Source of the DNA: Bacteroidetes bacterium UBA1941
GTDB lineage: Bacteria > Bacteroidota > Bacteroidia > Chitinophagales > LD1
Length of the DNA: 64,000 nucleotides
Assembly (NCBI GenBank): GCA_002336805.1
Contig: DDEZ01000009.1
Coordinates: 1 to 64,000 of the forward strand
Direction of reading: 5' to 3'
The position numbers were made by a program, and so were the translations under genes. Shown one piece after another: positions 8,471 to 16,162 of this stretch; position 1 is the first letter of the stretch; the number at the start of each line of letters is the position of its first letter. The notes below the pieces were generated by a model, which was given only the letters and a program-made list of their open reading frames with translations, searched no databases and was not told the DNA's origin.

Positions 8471-9844
8471 ATGAAAAAGAATCTTTTACACTTACTGACC
8501 CCCATATGTGCAGCCACACTATCATACCTGCCAGTCATGGCTCAATGGCAGCATGTGGGTACACCAAACTTTGCAGCCGGAGCTGTGAAGTATACCTCTA
8601 TGGTCCTGAGCAGAGACACACCGGTCGTAGCCTATCGCGACAACTCTGCCGGTGGCGCAGGCAGGGTATCAGTGATGCGCTACGATGGCATCGGCTGGGG
8701 TGCTGTAGGCAATACAGGATTCACTGCCAATCGGGTCAAGGAAGTATCACTCGCTGCAGATAGCGCTACGGGCCAGCTCTATGTAGCCTATCAGGACACT
8801 GTGGATGGTATACATGTAGACAAATTTGACGGTATCAACTGGGTGAATGTAGGCGGTACAGGCTATGTGGCCAATGCACAGGCAGATGAGATCACCATGC
8901 TCGTGGCCGGAGACGGCACCCCGTACATAGGATACAGGGACGGCAATCAGTCCTACAAAGCCAATGTGATGAAATATACCGGCGGTAGCTGGCAGCAGGT
9001 GGGCAATGCCGACATCTCCGGCGCGGCCAGTGCTCAACTCGCCTTTGCCATAGACCACTACGGCAGGCCGTATGCAGTATCTGAATACTCCAGTGCAGAG
9101 CTGATACAGGTACAGCGTTTTGATGGCAGCACCTGGGTAGATGTAGGGCAGTCGGGATTTGACACGGCCAGCTATGCCACACCGGTATCAATAGCCATAG
9201 GCGACAATAACCAGCCGTATGTAGCCCTCAGCTATCATGACAGCCACTACCCTGTCAAAGCCTGGACCTACAACGGCAGCAGCTGGATACTCATAGGCGG
9301 CCAGCCAGCCACGGGCACCTATGCAGAGGATGTAAGGATAGCGGTCAATCATCAGAATGTACCAGTCATCACCTATGCCGACTACAATGGCAACTACCAG
9401 CTATCTGCCAGATACTATAATGGCAGCACATGGGTGCCACTGGGGCCGGCTGACTTTACTACCGGTGAGGCAGACTACGCTGCACTGGCTATCAATAGCC
9501 GCAATGATGTATATGTAGGCTATGAGGACTTTGGTAATAGCAATGGCGCTACGGTAGACATCTACCTGCACAATGTAGGCGTGCACGAGGTGCCAGGGCT
9601 GGAGGGTTTCAGCCTCTATCCCAATCCATCGAGAGGCAAATACCAGATCAGCTTCAGCCAGGAGCAGGCAGGCGAGGTGAGCCTGATAGTGTCAGACATG
9701 ACCGGCCGTATAGCACTGCAAAGGACAGAGAGCAACAGCCGCGGTAAGGAGGTGCTAGACCTCACAGGCCTGGCACCGGGCACCTACGCTCTGCAGGTCA
9801 AGACAGCCACAGGCATGGAGAACCGCCTGCTGGAGCTACAATAA
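8471..9844 (+). CDS. T9SS-exported beta-propeller-like protein
   Basis: A 457-residue secreted protein. The ATG at 8471 is preferred over upstream in-frame starts because it opens a clean signal peptide (MKKNLLHLL to VMAQ). Residues about 25-375 contain at least six repeats of the form Y/F-D/N-G-s-x-W-x-x-v-G (YDGIGWGAVG, FDGINWVNVG, YTGGSWQQVG, FDGSTWVDVG, YNGSSWILIG, YNGSTWVPLG), spaced 45-50 residues, as in six-bladed propellers. The last 80 residues are a type A T9SS sorting domain (FSLYPNPSRGKYQISF, then GLAPGTYALQV and an ending LLELQ). It should be exported by T9SS and attached to the cell surface or released. Ligand unknown. A terminator follows at 9873-9899. Confidence 0.85.
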   Translation: MKKNLLHLLTPICAATLSYLPVMAQWQHVGTPNFAAGAVKYTSMVLSRDTPVVAYRDNSAGGAGRVSVMRYDGIGWGAVGNTGFTANRVKEVSLAADSATGQLYVAYQDTVDGIHVDKFDGINWVNVGGTGYVANAQADEITMLVAGDGTPYIGYRDGNQSYKANVMKYTGGSWQQVGNADISGAASAQLAFAIDHYGRPYAVSEYSSAELIQVQRFDGSTWVDVGQSGFDTASYATPVSIAIGDNNQPYVALSYHDSHYPVKAWTYNGSSWILIGGQPATGTYAEDVRIAVNHQNVPVITYADYNGNYQLSARYYNGSTWVPLGPADFTTGEADYAALAINSRNDVYVGYEDFGNSNGATVDIYLHNVGVHEVPGLEGFSLYPNPSRGKYQISFSQEQAGEVSLIVSDMTGRIALQRTESNSRGKEVLDLTGLAPGTYALQVKTATGMENRLLELQ

Positions 9845-9872
9845 AGAAAGGTTTGTTTGCTTAGTAATAAGG

Positions 9873-9899
9873 AAAAGCCGGAGTATGCTCCGGCTTTTT
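9873..9899 (+). terminator. Rho-independent terminator
   Basis: AAAAGCCGGAG, a TATG loop and CTCCGGCTTTTT form a perfect 11-bp stem with a T tail, 28 bases after the T9SS cargo stop. Confidence 0.9.
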
Positions 9900-9939
9900 C
9901 ATTTTGGGGTGAGAAGTTTTCGGCTACCTTTATCAGGCT

Positions 9940-11379
9940 ATGCTCCGACGCCTTCCTGAGTATATACTGTGGCTGCTGCTGGTACTACCGGCCTGCCTGC
10001 TCTATACAGAGAATACGGCAGACTGGGGAGATGACTGGGCGGCCTACTATACCGAAGCGCACAATATAGCCCACGGCCTACCTGCAGGCCAGACACACTA
10101 CCGCTTCTTTGACTATAACGATCACTATGCTCCCCCGGGTTACCCTGCCGGCTATCCCCTGCTGCTGGCTCCCGTAGTAGCCCGCACCGGTATGGACATG
10201 CGCACACTCGGGCTGTATATGAGCATGTGGGCTGCCCTTTGGATCGCGCTGGCAGCTACCTTTCTCCGCAGGAGGTATGGTGCCGTGGCAGCCACATGCG
10301 CCACGGTGATCTATCTGCTATGCCCCTACATACTGGAGACCAAGGGACGCCTATGGTCCGATATCCCCTTTGCGTTTTTTATGCTGGCCGGGCTGTGGCT
10401 ATATGAGCATAGGGACAGGCCCGTATACGCTATAGCAGCCGGGCTCTGCACGGGTATGGCTATCGCATGCCGCAGTATAGGACTAGTGCTGATCGCAGCT
10501 ATGACCCTAGATGCCATAGCCCTACTGGCTACAGCCCATGGACAGGCACGACTGAGGATTCTATCACCACTCGCCCGGATAGCCACAGGCATCTGTATCC
10601 CTATCGCGGCGATACGCCTTGTCTATCCCGTATCCGGCGGCGGGTACTACCTCAGGCAGTTTGGTAGTGCTACAGCAGCAAGTGTGTGGAGCAATCTTCA
10701 CACCTATCTGGATAGCTGTGGCAGCTATCTGACCGGTCAGTCCGGCTCCACATCAGCGACCATCACGGCTATCATTGTATTGCTATGCATCACAGCCGGG
10801 CTACTCGCCCATCGTGGTGAAAGAGTACCGGGCATCGTATTTATCCTGATGATCGTGGTGGTGATCATCTTTCCCGATACGCAGGATATGCGCTACCTGA
10901 TTCCTGTGCTGCCACTAGCGGCCTGCTATATGATAGCAGGAGTACAGTGGCTATGCGGGTCCTCACGCGTAGTATCATCACTGCTGCTCGTACTACTGAC
11001 CATAAGGGTAGTGAGCTACCATACCCCACAGTATGCAGAGCTATGGAGCAGGCAGCACCTTGGCCATACGTATGGGCCATTCACAGAGGCATCGCAGCGG
11101 GGACTGCGCGCAGTCAAAGACATAGTGCCGGACCACAGCCTGATACTCTGCCGGTGGCCGCGCGTGACAGGACTCATGACGGATCGCGACTGCTGCGTGA
11201 TACCGGAGGGAGACCTGGCGCGCCAGCTCAGCAGGCTCAGTGTGGCCCGGCCGTACTATGTGCTCTCTATAGATGAGCGGGACGCGGAGATGACGGACCC
11301 CATAGCCACTGCCCATAGAGATAGTGTAGTATACAACACAGATGGCATCAGGCTATACCGATGCAAGCCCTGGCCATAA
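9940..11379 (+). CDS. Polytopic membrane glycosyltransferase, GT39/ArnT-like (paralogue)
   Basis: A 479-residue membrane protein with about ten to eleven hydrophobic segments and a C-terminal soluble part of about 90 residues. WGDDWAAY at residues 29-36 sits in the first extracytoplasmic loop, the catalytic-Asp position of GT-C transferases, and YPLLLAPVV, then LWSDIPFAFFMLAGL follow. The same motifs in the same order occur in the protein encoded at 1046-2548, and both end with a DSVVxxxD...LY segment, so they are paralogues. The likely donor is a polyprenyl-phosphate sugar; the acceptor is unknown. The stop lies 8 bases from the convergent TonB receptor stop. Confidence 0.75.
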   Translation: MLRRLPEYILWLLLVLPACLLYTENTADWGDDWAAYYTEAHNIAHGLPAGQTHYRFFDYNDHYAPPGYPAGYPLLLAPVVARTGMDMRTLGLYMSMWAALWIALAATFLRRRYGAVAATCATVIYLLCPYILETKGRLWSDIPFAFFMLAGLWLYEHRDRPVYAIAAGLCTGMAIACRSIGLVLIAAMTLDAIALLATAHGQARLRILSPLARIATGICIPIAAIRLVYPVSGGGYYLRQFGSATAASVWSNLHTYLDSCGSYLTGQSGSTSATITAIIVLLCITAGLLAHRGERVPGIVFILMIVVVIIFPDTQDMRYLIPVLPLAACYMIAGVQWLCGSSRVVSSLLLVLLTIRVVSYHTPQYAELWSRQHLGHTYGPFTEASQRGLRAVKDIVPDHSLILCRWPRVTGLMTDRDCCVIPEGDLARQLSRLSVARPYYVLSIDERDAEMTDPIATAHRDSVVYNTDGIRLYRCKPWP

Positions 11380-11387
11380 GTGCCGGC

Positions 11388-13589
11388 TCAGTCATCTTTC
11401 TTTACGCCTTTCTTTTTGATAAACTCGGCCAGTTTGAGCTTAAAGCCCACATTGAGCACGCGGCCCTCGAGCGGTGCGTAGACCTCCGCGAAGCGAGGCC
11501 TGTGATAGGTAGGATCTGCGAAGACCACCGGGCCATAAGATGTCTGACGGATATTGAGGATATTCTCAAAATTGGCAAAGACATTGAACCAGCGGAACAT
11601 GACCTGCGCATTCATACCCATCTCCCAGATGGGATGTGTAGGCGTACCATCGCTCAGCTCCTGCGCGCTGTAGTAGTAGGCGTCCAGGCCTATCATAAAA
11701 CGATTGCGCCAGGTGTAGCTCGCGAGGATAGAGACGATATGCTTCGACGTGAGTGGCGAGATACTGCGCACATCATTGATCTTCTGATTCTGATCCTGCA
11801 GGGTATAGGTAAAGAAGAGGTCTGCACCGCGGTATCCCAGCTTGAATGATGTCTCCATACCTGCGGCTTGTATAAAGCCATTGCCGTTATGGTATGACAG
11901 GTGTGCATTATTGGTATCTACCACCAGCGGGTGCAGGATGCGGGTGAAGAAGAACAACTCATTGAACTCAAAGCGCCAGCCGTTCTTCAGGGCAGGTTTG
12001 ACCGCCAGGTCAAAGGTGCCGCCCGCTGATATCTCTGCACGCACAGAGTCTCCTATAGGGAGTACGTGGCGGTAGTTGGCCTCCTCTGCCTCATCCTGAA
12101 AGACTGTCGGCAGCTTGTAGCCCATACCAAAGTTGAACCGCGTGCGGAATAGTTCATTCCACTGTTGCTTCCATGCAAAATGCGGCAGGACCAAGGGACC
12201 ACGCTTCTGGTTATAATCTACGCGCAGTCCTCCCTCCAGTGTGGTGCTTTTGGTCACTGTGAACACCTCCTGTGCAAAAAGCCCTCCGGTCAGGTAAGTA
12301 TAGTCGCGACGGACAGTAGCGCTATCATTCTCATGAAAGTTATCCGTCTTGAAGTCTAATCCTACCACTATATCGTGCTTCCGGATATGCCTGTGGTAGT
12401 GCGCCTCACTGACGGTAGAGAACTGGCGCCCGCCAAAGCCATAATCGAAAATGGTGAGCTGCCTATTGAAGTAGGCTGTGCTATTGCGCACCACGATGGA
12501 GCCTTTGTCACCCAGACTGTATTCAAACCTGAAATTGGTACCATAGCGGTATGACAGATTATTCTCCAGATAGTCATAGGTGGTATCCTGCCGGCCCTCT
12601 ATAGCGGGCATGGCTCCTCCCCGCCTTTTCTCCCAGGCATAGTTGAAGCCCACCTGCAGTTTGGCCTTCTTAGTCAGGTCAAAGTACAACTGCGGCGAAA
12701 TGGACCAGCGGCGCAGCTGAGGCACATCTGAGAAATGATCATGGTCCCAGTCAAAAGCCCTCTGATCCCGAAACTGTGAGATCAGGCTATAGCCAAACCA
12801 TTTGATCTTTTGGCTGGCATAGGCAGCAGCATCCTGAGACTTCGTATTCTCTACATTATACAGCAGGTTAAACTCGGGTGTCTCTGAGGGTTCCTTTGAT
12901 ATCAGGTTTATGACACCTGCTATGGCATCGCCACCATAGAGGGTAGAGGCGGGCCCCTTGATGATCTCTATCTGCCGGAGGTCCATGGGCGGTATCTGGG
13001 CTATACTCAGGTTTTGCGAGAGACCGCCAAAGAGCGGGAAGCCATCCTTGAGTATCTGCACGTATTTGCCACGCAGGCCCTGCAGGCGGATATTGAAGGT
13101 GCCGGAACTGGCCGATGTACGCTGGATCTGCACGCCGGGTTGCTCCTTTACGGCATGCGAGATATCGGAGGGTTTGTCTGTAGAGCGCTCCTCTACCTCG
13201 TCCTGGCCTATCACCTCTACACGGGTGGGCAGGTCATCTATCTTCTGTTTGGTACGGGTGGAGACTACTACGACCTCCTCCATCTCCTCCTGAGAGGTGG
13301 AGAGGTGAACCTCTATCGTGTCGCCGGATTTCTGCGGAGCAGTGACGGCTTGTTTTTTCTTAAAGTATCCTACCATAGAGACATGTATCTCATGGGGTCC
13401 GGACCTCACCGCCGGAAACTGTACGAGGCCCATAGAATCACTGAGGCCCGTCATGCTATCTACAGTGACAGCCGCGCCCTGCAGCAGCTCGCGAGTCTCG
13501 ACATCGCGCACCCTCACTGTGAGCGGAGACTGCGCATATCCTGTCCAGGCCATGAGCACCGATATGGTGATTAGGATACTGTGTTTCAT
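11388..13589 (-). CDS. TonB-dependent receptor, FecA/BtuB-like architecture
   Basis: A 733-residue receptor; the ATG at 13589 is chosen because it starts a signal peptide ending GYAQ and is preceded by GGGAGAGG. Residues about 20-105 form a CarboxypepD-like domain (VRVRDVETRELLQGAAV). The TonB-box/plug region holds EEVVVVSTRTKQKIDDLPTR, then EQPGVQIQRTS, LQGLRGKYVQILKDG and IEIIKGPASTLYGGDAIAGVINL. The rest is the barrel. Unlike most receptors the end is not aromatic: residues KKKGVKKDD follow the last strand. It lies downstream of a PepSY-like gene and a His/Asp-rich small gene on the same strand. That context suggests metal or metal-complex uptake, which is inference. Confidence 0.92.
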   Translation of the reverse strand: MKHSILITISVLMAWTGYAQSPLTVRVRDVETRELLQGAAVTVDSMTGLSDSMGLVQFPAVRSGPHEIHVSMVGYFKKKQAVTAPQKSGDTIEVHLSTSQEEMEEVVVVSTRTKQKIDDLPTRVEVIGQDEVEERSTDKPSDISHAVKEQPGVQIQRTSASSGTFNIRLQGLRGKYVQILKDGFPLFGGLSQNLSIAQIPPMDLRQIEIIKGPASTLYGGDAIAGVINLISKEPSETPEFNLLYNVENTKSQDAAAYASQKIKWFGYSLISQFRDQRAFDWDHDHFSDVPQLRRWSISPQLYFDLTKKAKLQVGFNYAWEKRRGGAMPAIEGRQDTTYDYLENNLSYRYGTNFRFEYSLGDKGSIVVRNSTAYFNRQLTIFDYGFGGRQFSTVSEAHYHRHIRKHDIVVGLDFKTDNFHENDSATVRRDYTYLTGGLFAQEVFTVTKSTTLEGGLRVDYNQKRGPLVLPHFAWKQQWNELFRTRFNFGMGYKLPTVFQDEAEEANYRHVLPIGDSVRAEISAGGTFDLAVKPALKNGWRFEFNELFFFTRILHPLVVDTNNAHLSYHNGNGFIQAAGMETSFKLGYRGADLFFTYTLQDQNQKINDVRSISPLTSKHIVSILASYTWRNRFMIGLDAYYYSAQELSDGTPTHPIWEMGMNAQVMFRWFNVFANFENILNIRQTSYGPVVFADPTYHRPRFAEVYAPLEGRVLNVGFKLKLAEFIKKKGVKKDD

Positions 13590-13682
13590 GGAGATACCTC
13601 TCCCGAAATTGCAATACATATTCTTGACTTTAAAATGGTAAAAAGAAAAAGAGTACACAGGCGCCAGGCCTGCGTCCTAAAA

Positions 13683-13710
13683 GGGCCAGAGGCGCTGCCG
13701 CCCCTGACCC
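13683..13710 (-). terminator. Hairpin between PepSY-like and receptor genes
   Basis: GGGCCAGAGGCG and CGCCCCTGACCC pair over 12 positions with two mismatches or wobbles around a 4-base loop. On the minus strand it follows the PepSY-like stop by 16 bases and is trailed by TTTT. It could end or attenuate transcription before the receptor gene. Confidence 0.55.
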
Positions 13711-13726
13711 ATATCTATGCGTCTGA

Positions 13727-14167
13727 TCAGTCGCCCTGATGGGTGCTGACCACGCGGCCATCTGCAGAGAGGCGCAGCTCGGTCACTTTGCCCGCTTTAG
13801 ATAGCTCCACCTCGTAGAGTTTACCTTCCGGGGTCTCCACGATCTCTGCTTCTTTTAGCTTAAAGTCACTGTACTGCTTCTGGATTGAGTGCTGTACGGG
13901 AGCGGGTAGCGCAGAGGCTTTGATCTCCGTCTCTGTCTCCAGCCATTTGCCCGTCTGGTCATATTTGGCAGACATTTCAGTAGCACCATTGTGAAATCCG
14001 CATTCATATTCTGTCGCATTTTCTTTTTCCCATTTGGCCTTTATTGCATTGGGAAACTTAGCATGGAATGCGTCTGCCACTACCTGTGGCACCGATACTG
14101 CAGCCTGTGCAGCGGCCTGGACTGTGCAGCTTATAGCCACAGCCCAGATCATTATGATCTTTGTCAT
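13727..14167 (-). CDS. Periplasmic PepSY-like (PF11396-type) protein
   Basis: A 146-residue protein with a signal peptide ending AAAQA. The mature part has two tandem half-repeats of the PepSY-like type: FHAKFPNAIKAKWEKENATEYE followed by a W-LETETEI strand, then IQKQYSDFKLKEAEIVETPEGK followed by YEVEL and ELRLSADGRVV. Such proteins (formerly DUF2874) are common periplasmic proteins in Bacteroidota; some resemble beta-lactamase-inhibitor folds, and their role is not settled. It lies between the small His/Asp-rich gene and the TonB receptor on one strand. The hairpin at 13683-13710 may limit read-through into the receptor. Confidence 0.85.
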   Translation of the reverse strand: MTKIIMIWAVAISCTVQAAAQAAVSVPQVVADAFHAKFPNAIKAKWEKENATEYECGFHNGATEMSAKYDQTGKWLETETEIKASALPAPVQHSIQKQYSDFKLKEAEIVETPEGKLYEVELSKAGKVTELRLSADGRVVSTHQGD

Positions 14168-14203
14168 TATTAGTTGGTTTGAATTAAATAAACTTTGCCT
14201 CGC

Positions 14204-14218
14204 ATCTGTCAGACAGAT
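14204..14218. promoter_or_regulatory. 15-bp palindrome upstream of the PepSY-like gene
   Basis: ATCTGTCAGACAGAT is a perfect inverted repeat (7-bp arms, one central base) located 37 bases before the PepSY-like start. It has no T tail on either side, so an operator is more likely than a terminator. The binding protein is unknown. Confidence 0.4.
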
Positions 14219-14243
14219 ACGGATCGTACTTTGCTTATGAAAC

Positions 14244-14645
14244 TCAAACGATAGGTGGGCGGAAAATGCAGGCTATATAAGGAGAGATATACACCTGCTC
14301 GATAGCCGGTGCGAAAACCTTTGGCGTGTGGATGATGGGCTTCTCCAACCTGGCTGTGAAGCGCTGCACCGTATAGCTGATCTGTAGCTGAGAATGGTAC
14401 GTGACCGGTACGTGGGGTTTGTCGTCTTCCTCTGCGTCATCATGATCGATACCCTCCAGCAGCTGGCCTATGGCGGATACGTGCTCGGTGAGAAACTCAA
14501 AGACATTGAGGTCAGGATCCTCCGTGTCGCGACAGTGGCGGTACATCTCAGGCAGGTCCTTCATACAGGAGAAGTCTCCCATAGGGAAAAGGACTACCCC
14601 TGAGAGGTAGAAAGCAAAGAGGAATATGGTAGCGGCTTTTCTCAC
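14244..14645 (-). CDS. Small exported His/Asp-rich protein, unknown
   Basis: A 133-residue protein with an N-terminal hydrophobic segment (residues 4-21) that could be a signal peptide or anchor. Residues about 63-85 are acidic with histidines (GIDHDDAEEDDKPHVPVTYH), a plausible metal-binding stretch. The C-terminus ends in a conserved-looking FRPPIV. Short proteins with an aromatic-x-PP end are often found beside TonB receptors and efflux genes in Bacteroidota, from memory of the group rather than a search. It heads a minus-strand series with the PepSY-like and TonB receptor genes. No enzyme motif is seen. Confidence 0.7.
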   Translation of the reverse strand: MRKAATIFLFAFYLSGVVLFPMGDFSCMKDLPEMYRHCRDTEDPDLNVFEFLTEHVSAIGQLLEGIDHDDAEEDDKPHVPVTYHSQLQISYTVQRFTARLEKPIIHTPKVFAPAIEQVYISPYIACIFRPPIV

Positions 14646-14733
14646 GCGCGGTACAAATAAAACTAATAACGCTCAAAAAGTAACAGCTTTTCAGGTTAGA
14701 TAACTTTTTGACACGGCATATACATTTTTGAGC

Positions 14734-14741
14734 TAATTTTG
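14734..14741 (+). promoter_or_regulatory. -7 element candidate for the CcmE-like gene
   Basis: TAATTTTG matches TAnnTTTG, 35 bases ahead of the ATG at 14777. The nearest upstream TTG is 23 bases away, longer than ideal. The element overlaps the upstream alternative GTG start at 14741, which argues for the ATG at 14777. Confidence 0.35.
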
Positions 14742-14776
14742 TGACTGTAAAAAGGCACTCAGACGGTGCCATCTGT

Positions 14777-15178
14777 ATGAAAAAAACACACATTATCTTA
14801 TTGGTGCTCATGGCTGTAGCAGTGGGCGTGATCATAGCCATGTCGGCAGACTTTACTACGTATTCGGACTTCACTCAAGCCCTCTCAAAGCCGGATAAAG
14901 TGGTGAAGGTAGTAGGCTACCTGGCCAAAGACAAAGAGATCATCTACGATCCGCAAAAGGATGCTAACTACTTCGCCTTTACGATGACTGACAAGGCGGG
15001 CAATGCGCAGCAGGTCTGGTACAAGGGCTCCAAGCCACAGGACTTTGAAAGGTCAGAGCAGGTGGTGATCACCGGCCATATGGAGGGGCAAATGTTTCAC
15101 GCCTCTGAGATCCTGCTCAAGTGCCCGTCTAAGTACGTAAATGACCAGATCGTGCTGAAAGAAAAGCCGAGCGCCTAG
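14777..15178 (+). CDS. ccmE: CcmE-like cytochrome c maturation haem chaperone, CxxxY type
   Basis: A 133-residue protein with one N-terminal membrane anchor (about residues 5-24) and a periplasmic OB-fold domain (residues 30-120; VKVVGYLAKDKEIIYDP, then FTMTDKAGNAQQVWYKG and QVVITGHMEG). CcmE carries haem covalently and passes it to apocytochrome c. The E. coli protein binds haem with the His of HxxxY. Here the motif is CPSKY (Cys116, Tyr120), the CxxxY variant known from archaea and Desulfovibrio. No other ccm gene lies next to it. The ATG at 14777 gives the standard short cytoplasmic tail. Confidence 0.85.
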   Translation: MKKTHIILLVLMAVAVGVIIAMSADFTTYSDFTQALSKPDKVVKVVGYLAKDKEIIYDPQKDANYFAFTMTDKAGNAQQVWYKGSKPQDFERSEQVVITGHMEGQMFHASEILLKCPSKYVNDQIVLKEKPSA

Positions 15179-15199
15179 TCGGGAGATTCCCAATTTTTA

Positions 15200-15316
15200 T
15201 CACAGAGTTCACAAAGGATTGAGTAAAACAGCCATTTGAGTGCACAGAGTGTTTGATCTCTTTGTGTCCTCAAACTAATTAACTCTATAAGTATATATGC
15301 TTTGTGCCCTCTGTGA
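15200..15316. repeat. Inverted-repeat element of the CACAGAG/CTTTGTG type
   Basis: A 17-base arm TCACAGAGTTCACAAAG at 15200-15216 recurs inverted as CTTTGTGCCCTCTGTGA at 15300-15316 (15 of 17 positions). A partial inner copy (GCACAGAGTG and CTCTTTGTG) lies between them near 15240-15265. It fills the gap between the CcmE-like and GT2 stops. It looks like an intergenic repeat, not a simple terminator, because the arms are 83 bases apart. Confidence 0.6.
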
Positions 15317-15330
15317 AGAGTATTTAGCTC

Positions 15331-16071
15331 CTATTTATACAAATCGCTCTTCATCACGCCCCATTTGCAGAACATGTGAGTGAGGGAGACCTTGAGACAG
15401 CCGATGCCGTAGGTCATGCTGCGAGAGAAGTTGATAGACGATGCCTCATCAAAGTATTTGGTCGGGCAGGTTACCTCTCCTATCTCATAGCCCTTGTAGA
15501 ATATCTGTGATACCATTTGGTTATCAAACACGAAATCATCTGAATTAGCATCGAGGTTGAGATCACGTATTACCTTGGCAGAGAAGGCTCTATAGCCTGT
15601 GTGATACTCCGATAGTTTCTGGCCGATGAGGATATTTTGCGTCAGCGTAAGCATCCGGTTAAAGATGTATTTGTAGGTAGGCATACCTCCCTTGAGGGCC
15701 CCCTTGCCGAGGATGCGCGACCCGAAAACGACCGGATACACATCATTGCCGATGATAGAGATCATGGCCGTGAGCAGCAGTGGGGTATACTGGTAGTCAG
15801 GGTGGAGCATGATGACGATGTCGCCGCCTATCTCTAGTGCCTTCTTGTAGCAGGTCTTTTGATTGCCGCCATAGCCTTTATTCTTATCATGCTTGATCAC
15901 ATGCTGGATACCGATCTTGCGGCCCAGCTCCGAGGTATTGTCCTTGCTGGCATCGTCTACCAGTACCACCTCGTCTACCAGGTCAAAAGGTATCTCGGCA
16001 TAGGTCTGCTCCAGCGTGCGCTCAGCATTATATGCCGGCATGACTACTACTACTTTCTTGTTTTTGTACAT
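15331..16071 (-). CDS. Glycosyltransferase family 2 (polyprenyl-phosphate sugar synthase type)
   Basis: A 246-residue cytoplasmic enzyme if the ATG at 16071 is used; an in-frame ATG at 16095 would add eight residues. It has a GT-A fold: VVVMPAYNAERTLEQTY at the N-terminus, VDDASKDNT (nucleotide binding), GYGGNQKTCYKKAL and a metal-binding Asp in IVMLHPDYQYTP. The absence of long membrane helices and the layout resemble DPM1-like dolichol or undecaprenyl-phosphate sugar synthases. Such an enzyme could provide the lipid-linked sugar donor for the two GT39-like membrane proteins of this window, which is inference. It is divergent from the GT4 gene at 16163. Confidence 0.88.
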   Translation of the reverse strand: MYKNKKVVVVMPAYNAERTLEQTYAEIPFDLVDEVVLVDDASKDNTSELGRKIGIQHVIKHDKNKGYGGNQKTCYKKALEIGGDIVIMLHPDYQYTPLLLTAMISIIGNDVYPVVFGSRILGKGALKGGMPTYKYIFNRMLTLTQNILIGQKLSEYHTGYRAFSAKVIRDLNLDANSDDFVFDNQMVSQIFYKGYEIGEVTCPTKYFDEASSINFSRSMTYGIGCLKVSLTHMFCKWGVMKSDLYK

Positions 16072-16162
16072 ATTTTCGGGCTTTAGCCTATCCACACAGT
16101 GGTAGTGTTTCGAGGATTAAAACAGCGGGCAAATCTTAATTTAGCGCCCAAAATTAAAAATA

